DNA of 44,150 nucleotides from Bordetella parapertussis (GTDB taxonomy: Bacteria; Pseudomonadota; Gammaproteobacteria; Burkholderiales; Burkholderiaceae_D): NCBI GenBank assembly GCA_945883145.1, contig CAMCXB010000013.1, positions 1 through 44,150 of the forward strand, written 5' to 3'. Within the stretch, counting starts at the first letter, position 1. Each line of letters begins with the position of its first letter. This document shows, in pieces, positions 26,142-32,793 of this stretch. The position numbers and the translations under genes were made by a program. The notes beneath the pieces are model-generated. The model searched no databases, was not told the DNA's origin, and saw only the letters and a program-made list of their open reading frames with translations.

Positions 26142-27185
26142 ATGACGATTACCGAGCTACTAACTTTCTCCGTTAAACATCAAGCCTCTGATCTCCACCT
26201 ATCAGCCGGCATTCCACCCATGATACGCGTACATGGCGAAGTAAAAAAAATCAACTTACCAGCCTTAGAACATGATGAAGTGCAAACGATGCTGTACTCA
26301 ATTATGAGTGATGATTTAAAAAAAAATTATGCATCTCATTTAGAAGTGGATTTTTCATTTGAGATTCCTGATCTAGCACGTTTTCGTGTCAACGCTTTTC
26401 ATCAACATCGTGGTGCAGCAGCCGTATTACGCACTATTCCCTCTAAAGTACTCACGCTACAAGATCTGAATGCACCTACTTTATTTGGTGACTTAGCCTT
26501 ACGTCCACGTGGCTTAGTGTTAGTCACTGGTCCTACCGGATCAGGCAAATCCACCACACTCGCAGCGATGGTGAATCATGTAAATGAACATGAATATGCG
26601 CATATATTGACAGTTGAAGATCCCATAGAATTTTTACATCAATCAAAAAAGAGTTTAATTAATCAACGTGAGCTTGCTATTCACACGCATTCTTTTGCAG
26701 CCGCATTACGCTCAGCCTTACGTGAAGATCCTGATGTGATTTTAGTTGGCGAATTACGTGACTTAGAAACCATACGTCTAGCACTAACCGCAGCGGAGAC
26801 AGGTCATTTAGTGTTTGGCACTTTACATACAGTCTCCGCAGCAAAAACTATCGATAGAATTATTGATGTGTTTCCTGGTGATGAAAAAGAAATGGTGCGC
26901 GCCATGCTGTCTGAATCATTGCAAGCTGTGATTTCACAAATTTTATTAAAGACTGCAGATGGTAAAGGACGCGTAGCAGCCCATGAAATCATGTTGGGCA
27001 CACCTGCTATAAGAAATTTAATTCGGGAAGCAAAAGTAGCACAAATGTATTCTGCTATTCAAACCGGTACCGGCATGGGTATGCAAACAATGGATGCCTG
27101 CTTAATGGATTTGGTGAAAACCAATAAAATTAATATAAGTACAGCTCGCAGTGCAGCTAAAGTTCCAGAAAATTTTTTAGGCTAA
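26142..27185 (+). CDS. pilT: Type IV pilus retraction ATPase PilT
   Basis: Hexameric cytoplasmic motor that depolymerises type IV pili for twitching and DNA uptake. It has 347 residues from MTITELLTFSVKHQASDLHLS. Walker A GPTGSGKST is at about residues 130-138. The Asp box is LTVEDPIEFLH, Walker B is VILVGELRDLETIRLA and the His box is GHLVFGTLHT. The C-terminal AIRNLIRE motif, which distinguishes PilT, is present. The open frame starts 18 codons earlier, but that part overlaps a strong leader hairpin and does not match the family, so I chose 26142. No pilU or other pilus gene is adjacent. Confidence 0.95.
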   Translation: MTITELLTFSVKHQASDLHLSAGIPPMIRVHGEVKKINLPALEHDEVQTMLYSIMSDDLKKNYASHLEVDFSFEIPDLARFRVNAFHQHRGAAAVLRTIPSKVLTLQDLNAPTLFGDLALRPRGLVLVTGPTGSGKSTTLAAMVNHVNEHEYAHILTVEDPIEFLHQSKKSLINQRELAIHTHSFAAALRSALREDPDVILVGELRDLETIRLALTAAETGHLVFGTLHTVSAAKTIDRIIDVFPGDEKEMVRAMLSESLQAVISQILLKTADGKGRVAAHEIMLGTPAIRNLIREAKVAQMYSAIQTGTGMGMQTMDACLMDLVKTNKINISTARSAAKVPENFLG

Positions 27186-27198
27186 TTAATTCAGCGAT

Positions 27199-28023
27199 TT
27201 AATTTTTTCCAAACTCCACACCTAATTCCTCACCTCGCTGTGAAGCAGTATGCAAAGCTTCAATGATAGATTGCGCTACTTTATTATTTTGCATTGAAGT
27301 TAGTGCTGCGTATGTCGTACCACCTTTAGATGTGACATTTTCTCGTAACTGCGCCAATGTTTGATCTGATTGAGCGGCTAACTCAGTCGCTCCTGCAAAG
27401 GTCGCTAATGCAAGTTGCTTACCCTGCTCAGCAGACAAACCCAATTCAACTGCCGCTGCTTGCATCGCTTCTAAAAAATAAAAAACATAAGCAGGACCAC
27501 TACCTGAAACAGCCGTCACTGCATTGATTTGTTCTTCTTGTTCTATCCAGACCGTTTCACCCACTGCTTGCATAATGGCATTCGCAGTGAGTTTTTGTTC
27601 TGCAGTCACACCTGATAAAGCAACTAATCCTGTGATGCCTTTGCCTATCAACGCAGGTGTGTTGGGCATAGTGCGCACTATGGACTTATGTCCATGCAAC
27701 CAGCGCGACAAATCTTCCGCACGTATACCGGCTGCAATCGATATCACTAATTGATTTTTAAAATGTGGAAGTAAATTTGTTACGACCTCATACATTTGTT
27801 GCGGCTTTACTGCAAGTACCCATACATCAGCTGTCGCTAGAACTGTATCGGGATGCAAAGATGTTGACACACCAAATTGCTGTTCTAATTTATTCAATAC
27901 TTGTGAATTGATATCTACTACATGAATATTTTTTGCAGCTGTGACTTTATCGGCAATACCACCAATTAAAGCCTGCGCCATATTACCGCCACCGATAAAA
28001 CATATTTTTACGTTATTTTGCAT
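27199..28023 (-). CDS. proC: Pyrroline-5-carboxylate reductase ProC
   Basis: Last step of proline synthesis, using NAD(P)H. About 274 residues. The dinucleotide-binding N-terminus is VKICFIGGGNMAQALIGG and the ProC signature AVSGSGPAYVFYFLEAM is near residue 170, with VTSKGGTTYAAL at the end. ATG at 28023 is preferred over the open-frame start at 28053 because the family begins just before the GGGNM fold. It overlaps the yggS stop by 11 nt and is convergent with pilT. Confidence 0.96.
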   Translation of the reverse strand: MQNNVKICFIGGGNMAQALIGGIADKVTAAKNIHVVDINSQVLNKLEQQFGVSTSLHPDTVLATADVWVLAVKPQQMYEVVTNLLPHFKNQLVISIAAGIRAEDLSRWLHGHKSIVRTMPNTPALIGKGITGLVALSGVTAEQKLTANAIMQAVGETVWIEQEEQINAVTAVSGSGPAYVFYFLEAMQAAAVELGLSAEQGKQLALATFAGATELAAQSDQTLAQLRENVTSKGGTTYAALTSMQNNKVAQSIIEALHTASQRGEELGVEFGKN

Positions 28024-28714
28024 AATCTCTAACTCCAAAAATCGCTGTACCAATTCTGACTATGGTTGCACCTTCAGCTATCGCAGCATCCATATCAGCT
28101 GACATACCCATAGAAAGCGTATCTGTTGGTATGCCTACAGCTTGTAAATCATTCTGCATGAATCGTAGTTTTGCAAAAGCAGCACGTTGTTGATGCACAT
28201 CTTCAGTCGGTTCAGGAATTGCCATCAATCCTCGCAAGCGGATATTTGGTAATAGAACTACGGCGCGAGCTAGCTCAAGCAATGCATCTGGCTCTAGCCC
28301 ACTTTTTGTTGCTTCACCACTGACATTCACTTGTAAACAAATTTGCAAAGGCGGCATGTCTGCAGGTCTTTGCTCAGACAAACGCTGCGCAATCTTGAGT
28401 CGATCAACTGAATGCACCCAATCAAAATGCTCTGCAATCTGACGTGTCTTATTACTTTGTATCGGACCTATGAAATGCCATTCCAGTTGCAAATCAGGAT
28501 TCAGCTCTCGCGTTGCTGAGATTTTATCGATCGCTTCTTGCACATAATTTTCACCAAAAGCACGTTGACCTGCTTGCGCTGCAGCCCAAACGGCCTGCAC
28601 ATCAAAGGTTTTTGATACAGCCAACAATATAATTGAAGCAGGATCGCGACCAGCCGCCTGCGCACTGTTGGCTATGCGATGTTGCACGAGTTGCAAATTT
28701 TCAGAAATAGACAT
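28013..28714 (-). CDS. yggS: PLP homeostasis protein YggS (PLPBP)
   Basis: Pyridoxal-phosphate-binding protein of the YggS/PROSC family, with no known catalytic activity; it buffers PLP and affects amino-acid pools. It has 233 residues. The PLP lysine is in ILLAVSKTF (Lys about 34). GENYVQEAIDKI, EWHFIGPIQSNKTR, LSMGMSADMDAAIAEGATIVRIGTAIFG are all characteristic. yggS-proC is a widely conserved pair, here overlapping by 11 nt. Confidence 0.96.
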   Translation of the reverse strand: MSISENLQLVQHRIANSAQAAGRDPASIILLAVSKTFDVQAVWAAAQAGQRAFGENYVQEAIDKISATRELNPDLQLEWHFIGPIQSNKTRQIAEHFDWVHSVDRLKIAQRLSEQRPADMPPLQICLQVNVSGEATKSGLEPDALLELARAVVLLPNIRLRGLMAIPEPTEDVHQQRAAFAKLRFMQNDLQAVGIPTDTLSMGMSADMDAAIAEGATIVRIGTAIFGVRDYAK

Positions 28715-28806
28715 GATGCCGCATTATCTCTCATGTCAGCCATTCAGCAGAAAGCTGCATCCACTGCTAACATTGTCGCCATTCACCCCACATAAAGGAT
28801 TGCACC

Positions 28807-29292
28807 ATGAGCTCAGTTTATGATTTCAACGCCAACACCCTATCAGGCACAGCGGCTTCACTGTCAGAGTATCGGGGTAAGGTTTTATTAATTGTGAATA
28901 CAGCCAGTAATTGTGGCTTTACACCACAATACAAAGGGCTAGAAGCATTGCATGAACAATATAAAGATCAGGGTTTAGTTGTACTCGGCTTTCCTTGCAA
29001 TCAATTTGGCGCACAAGAGCCAGGGTCCGCTGATGAAATTGGTGCCTTTTGTGAAAAAAATTATGGCGTCTCTTTTCAACTCTTTGAAAAAGTCGATGTG
29101 AATGGTGACAACGCCCATCCATTATTTGACTTCTTAAAGAAAAATGCCCCCGGTGTTTTGGGCACCGAGGGCATTAAATGGAACTTCACAAAATTCTTGG
29201 TAGGTAAAGATGGCAATGTTTATGACCGCTATGCCAGCACTACCGCACCTGAAAGCATGAAACAAGATATAGAAAAATTACTCAGTGCATAA
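28807..29292 (+). CDS. gpx: Glutathione peroxidase-family thiol peroxidase
   Basis: Reduces hydrogen and lipid peroxides. It has 161 residues. The peroxidatic Cys is in NTASNCGFTPQY (about residue 38), a cysteine and not selenocysteine. The catalytic Gln/Trp regions are GFPCNQFGAQEPG and KWNFTKFLV. Bacterial members (BtuE-like) often use thioredoxin rather than glutathione. AAAGGA precedes the ATG. The segment coding for NAPGVLGTEGIK forms a 13-bp DNA inverted repeat (see findings). It lies 5 bp from the convergent end of the putative effector gene. Confidence 0.94.
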   Translation: MSSVYDFNANTLSGTAASLSEYRGKVLLIVNTASNCGFTPQYKGLEALHEQYKDQGLVVLGFPCNQFGAQEPGSADEIGAFCEKNYGVSFQLFEKVDVNGDNAHPLFDFLKKNAPGVLGTEGIKWNFTKFLVGKDGNVYDRYASTTAPESMKQDIEKLLSA

Positions 29293-29297
29293 AATCT

Positions 29298-31340
29298 TCA
29301 TACAAAGCTAGATTGCGATCGTGAAGATTCATAAGAATTTGAATCTTCACTACTTTGCCCGTCTATGTTGCGATTATTAGATCTTGTATTTTGCTTATTG
29401 AGTGCATTTAATTTGTTTATTTCACGCCGAGTAGTTGGACTTTGCGCTAGAACTTCATCATTTTCTGATTCATCCTCACTATCTGCAAATTTGTTTTGCA
29501 CTTCAACTACTGTATCGTTTTCAATATTTTTTTCAGAATCTGTTTCAGCTCCTACGGGGCCATAAAGAGGACGAATTAAAGATTGCAATAAAGGATGAAA
29601 TAGCTGATAACGCAAAACAAATCCTGCAATTAACGGCAAGCCCACGCAAGCATATGCTGTATTGGCACCGGGATTAATCCCTGCAGTTGGCTCAAATAAA
29701 GAACCAGAGTGATTCAGTCCAATGGCACCCAATCTAGTAAAATTCATGGTTTCAACATTTGTAGAATTTGTATGCCCTGAACTTAATATTGCTGGAATAA
29801 TAGAAGAAATATAAGCGCAGTTCGCAACTAAGGATAAAGGCACGGCAATTAATTTTGCACACATACTAGCTTGAGCAGGTACGCCTTCTAATAGGTTTGG
29901 TTTATCTTTATTTACCACCTCTCCCATGTAAGACTTGCCTGAATCAAGAACAGCATTTTTAATTCTATTAAAACGTGATTCATGTTGGCTATGCACTGCT
30001 CTTGCTTGCTTCCATTTTTTCTCAGCTTCTTTACTTTTGATTTTAAGTTCTTTGATTAACGCATTCAATGCTTCCAATCTGTCGTCTTCGCTATCATGCT
30101 CGGATTGTGTTTGCAAATTATCTTTTTCTATTTCAAGTACAGCTAACAATTTATTTAGATTAATCTGTTTTTCGCTCCATGGGTCACGCTGTGCGGCAGC
30201 CAAAGCAAGCTGTGCTCCTTTCATATCTATATTAAAATTTTGCAAAGATGATTTTTGTATTAACTTACGCAGATAATTTTGCGAAATACCAGTAAGACCA
30301 CCAGCGATAGTACCGGCACTAGCATGCATAGCAAAATCAATACCCGCTGCAACCCAAGGTGAGAATGACTGTTTGATTATGGGAGAAAAAAAACCTGGGG
30401 CTATGTATGAAAGTGTGTACCAAAAAAAAGGCAGCTCATCGGTTATAAAAGCTCGAAGCTGAGCCGATCGAATCACTTGTTGAATATTTCCATATTTATT
30501 TTCTAGATCATTAATATCTTCAATCCTAATTTCACTTACACCTGATAGTAAACAGCCCATTAATTTTTCACGTCCAATACACTCATCAATAATTTTAAAG
30601 ATGAATTCACGGCATTCATTGATACGCTCTGTCTGATTATTTTCTTCAGCCAAACGTAGTTCTTTAAGCGCTAAATTAAAATCCATATAAGCCTTACCAT
30701 CTGGCGAGGCATGATGCGCTCCCTGTAAACGAATGGCGTTTGCTACGGGCTCAGAAAAAAGGGGATTTAATAAACCTGCAATCAGAAGTGAAGGCCAAAC
30801 TCCATGTGATGAGCCAGTAGTAGTCGTTACAATGTTTGTAGCTAGCTTCCCCAGCATAAAAGATGTCCAATAAGCTGAAGCACCAGCTAAGCCCGTGGTT
30901 TTAATCTGTGCAAAATGACTATCATCCTTAGGGTTATTCTTGGCATCAACTATAAGCTGTCTTTTTTTGGCAATATGATCAAGTTCAGCCTCTGTTAATT
31001 CTGTGTATTGCTTTAAGTATTGATCGAAGTTATTTTTTAATAATTTCTGATCATCGTCAGATATATTTTTATCTTTACAATTTTGAATAAAATGCTGGTC
31101 CTTACTAAGAATTTTGAATAGTTCATCATTACTCAATAATGGTTTTGAATTAACTAAAGAATAAGAGTCTTGCTCTTCACTGACTCTAGATGACGATGCT
31201 GCCGATGCTACTATACTTGTATCGCTATCACTCGAAGATGAACTAGCGGCACTAACTATTTGCTCACTACTTTCATCTGACTTTATATTAAAGAGATATG
31301 TTTTACTTGCACGACCTGGATAATTTCTAGTCTCATTCAT
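29298..31340 (-). CDS. Putative type III-secreted membrane effector A
   Basis: A 680-residue protein I do not recognise. The layout has a Ser/Asp-rich, probably disordered N-terminus (residues 20-62, with an imperfect IVSAASSSSS/IVASAASSS repeat), then a charged helical part (75-140). Hydrophobic pairs lie at about 148-171 and 179-203, 303-323 and 328-352, and 490-520 and 557-590. A long charged helical region (375-455) sits between pairs two and three, and the tail (600-680) is Ser/Asn/acidic. No Sec signal peptide is seen. It follows its chaperone-like gene by 11 nt, with GAGGAG before the ATG. Hydrophobic blocks align with effector B, for example GLAGASAYWTSFMLGKLA with TLAGAVGYLAAFGIGNLA. 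Inference: an effector that inserts in a host membrane. Confidence 0.65.
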   Translation of the reverse strand: MNETRNYPGRASKTYLFNIKSDESSEQIVSAASSSSSDSDTSIVASAASSSRVSEEQDSYSLVNSKPLLSNDELFKILSKDQHFIQNCKDKNISDDDQKLLKNNFDQYLKQYTELTEAELDHIAKKRQLIVDAKNNPKDDSHFAQIKTTGLAGASAYWTSFMLGKLATNIVTTTTGSSHGVWPSLLIAGLLNPLFSEPVANAIRLQGAHHASPDGKAYMDFNLALKELRLAEENNQTERINECREFIFKIIDECIGREKLMGCLLSGVSEIRIEDINDLENKYGNIQQVIRSAQLRAFITDELPFFWYTLSYIAPGFFSPIIKQSFSPWVAAGIDFAMHASAGTIAGGLTGISQNYLRKLIQKSSLQNFNIDMKGAQLALAAAQRDPWSEKQINLNKLLAVLEIEKDNLQTQSEHDSEDDRLEALNALIKELKIKSKEAEKKWKQARAVHSQHESRFNRIKNAVLDSGKSYMGEVVNKDKPNLLEGVPAQASMCAKLIAVPLSLVANCAYISSIIPAILSSGHTNSTNVETMNFTRLGAIGLNHSGSLFEPTAGINPGANTAYACVGLPLIAGFVLRYQLFHPLLQSLIRPLYGPVGAETDSEKNIENDTVVEVQNKFADSEDESENDEVLAQSPTTRREINKLNALNKQNTRSNNRNIDGQSSEDSNSYESSRSQSSFV

Positions 31341-31351
31341 TTAATCTCTCC

Positions 31352-31804
31352 TCAAGCCAAAGAATACTGTTGATTTTTTTCTTGCTCATCAGTCCCGAGT
31401 AATTTATTTTGCAACCAAGTGCTACGCCATTCTTGTATTTGCATTACAAAGGATTTAATGACGCTAACCAAACCTTCTGCTGTGGTGTTTAAATTAATAG
31501 GCAATTTGACTCTAAACATTAAGCAGGATCGAATTTGGTCATAATCAAATAAAGCGTCTAAGCTACCGTCTAACATTCCCTGCATAGAAAAAATAGTTTC
31601 ATAAATTTCAGGTTTGTATTCCTGCTCAATCTCACCTAAATCTAAAACAAGACGCACCATTTGATCGTTGGTGAAAGTAGATATTAGAAAAAAATCTACA
31701 CCCTCAAACGATACATACTCCCCTCGTCCTAAAGCATTGTTATCTTCTAAATGAAGAGTACGACTAACATCACTACATAATCTTTCTAAATAAGCCTCGC
31801 TCAC
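31352..31804 (-). CDS. CesT-like type III secretion chaperone A
   Basis: A small acidic protein of about 150 residues with the alpha-beta-beta-beta-alpha-beta-beta-alpha pattern of CesT/SycE chaperones: helix 1 is YLERLCSDVSRTLHL, strands include EYVSFEGVDFFLIS and RLVLDLGEIE, helix 2 is ETIFSMQGMLDGSLDALFDYD and helix 3 is the amphipathic VSVIKSFVMQIQEWRSTWLQNKLL. I prefer GTG at 31804 over ATG at 31810: AGGAG abuts that ATG directly but is 6 nt from the GTG, and the GTG start lines up with Met1 of paralogue B. Such chaperones keep effectors or translocators partly unfolded before secretion. Family assignment is by fold pattern and gene arrangement, not by search. Confidence 0.72.
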   Translation of the reverse strand: MSEAYLERLCSDVSRTLHLEDNNALGRGEYVSFEGVDFFLISTFTNDQMVRLVLDLGEIEQEYKPEIYETIFSMQGMLDGSLDALFDYDQIRSCLMFRVKLPINLNTTAEGLVSVIKSFVMQIQEWRSTWLQNKLLGTDEQEKNQQYSLA

Positions 31805-31810
31805 AATCAT

Positions 31811-32322
31811 CTCCTATTATTAATTTAATCAATCAAGCATGCATTAAAAGTAAATGCGAGATTCAGTGTCAGCGCTATTTATTGAGGTTCCGAATAAGTA
31901 ACTTCTGAAATCTTATGAGTATTGATTTAACAAAATGAAATTAATAACGTGGCATATAAGCCACAGATCTAATGATCTATCAGCTTGAGAAAAATTAATT
32001 TAGAAATTCAAATAGATTCTATTTTTTTACTTATATCTCCGTACACAATCATTAAAACTGCTATCACACAATTGTATTTTTCAAACTCCACTCACAGATC
32101 ACGCTACTGACTGAGCAGTCATTGATGTTGTAGCTAAATTATCTTTCTCAAATACATTGCAATCCACACATATTGATTTGATCGAATCGAGTTTTTGATC
32201 AATGCAGTCGAACATAGATAAGAAGTGCGTTACTCAGCGTGCGCACTGATCAACAGAACTATCAAGTTAATAAATTAAGTCTATTGATCAGCTATCTGCA
32301 ACAACAATAATGGAGACGCATC
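31811..32322. promoter_or_regulatory. 512-bp divergent control region of the effector locus
   Basis: This A+T-rich region has no credible coding frame and separates the two mirrored chaperone genes. It contains several dyads: GTGGC-N6-GCCAC (31949-31964), AGATC-TAAT-GATCT (31965-31978), TGACTG-AG-CAGTCA (32108-32121), and GTGCG...CGCAC (32225-32246). TGATCA occurs three times on the side of unit B (32196, 32247 and 32285). A promoter candidate for unit A lies at 31843-31872. None was found with confidence for unit B, whose ATG is preceded by GGAGA. I saw no TTCG-N16-TTCG hrpII-type box. Confidence 0.55.
31843..31872 (-). promoter_or_regulatory. Sigma-70-like promoter for chaperone A unit
   Basis: On the minus strand CTGACA (-35, 5/6) and TTTAAT (-10, 5/6) are separated by 18 bp. 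The predicted start site lies about 30 nt before the chaperone A start codon, with AGGAG between them. Confidence 0.42.
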
Positions 32323-32781
32323 ATGAATGAAGAGCAATTCAGTCAGCTTTGCAGGGACACAAGTTTTTTATTGGGGCAGGAAGATATTGATGGTTTAGGT
32401 AAGTATGGAAAAATTACTATTCAAAATTCAGCAGTGACTGTTTTTTTTGATGAGGAAATTGATAGCAGTGAAATCGTTATTTATATTGAGATTGTTTCAC
32501 TGAACAATAAAAATCGTGAATCTATCTTAGCTATTTTAATGGGAATGAATCTTTTAAATAATGAGACTCTATTAGGACTATGTGCACTAGACCCCATACG
32601 GAATATTGCAATACTTAAAAAAAATATTCTTGCTATTGATGATTTAACTTCCGCTCATTTTGCAATGATATTGGTTGACTTAACAAGCTATGCAAATCAA
32701 TTGCGCGCACAACTACCTGAGCTTATTTTAAATTGTGAAAGCGCCTTGCTATCCAAAGATCAACTTTTACAATCAGCTTAA
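32323..32781 (+). CDS. CesT-like type III secretion chaperone B
   Basis: A 152-residue acidic protein, a distant paralogue of chaperone A. The N-terminus MNEEQFSQLCRDTSFLLGQED aligns with VSEAYLERLCSDVSRTLHLED. The middle (ESILAILMGMNLLNNETLLGLCALDPIRNIAIL) matches helix 2 and the following strand of A, and the C-terminal amphipathic helix is LTSYANQLRAQLPELI. Predicted pI is low by eye. GGAGA lies 6 nt before the ATG. It is followed by effector B after 12 nt, the usual chaperone-effector arrangement. Assignment rests on fold pattern, size, paralogy and context. Confidence 0.7.
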   Translation: MNEEQFSQLCRDTSFLLGQEDIDGLGKYGKITIQNSAVTVFFDEEIDSSEIVIYIEIVSLNNKNRESILAILMGMNLLNNETLLGLCALDPIRNIAILKKNILAIDDLTSAHFAMILVDLTSYANQLRAQLPELILNCESALLSKDQLLQSA

Positions 32782-32793
32782 AGGGAGCGTTAA

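Noticed and set aside
31811..32322. hrpII-type box (TTCG-N16-TTCG) controlling the effector units
   Set aside because: CGAA occurs at 32183 and 32209, but the gap is 22 nt, not 16, and other copies do not pair. Not supported.
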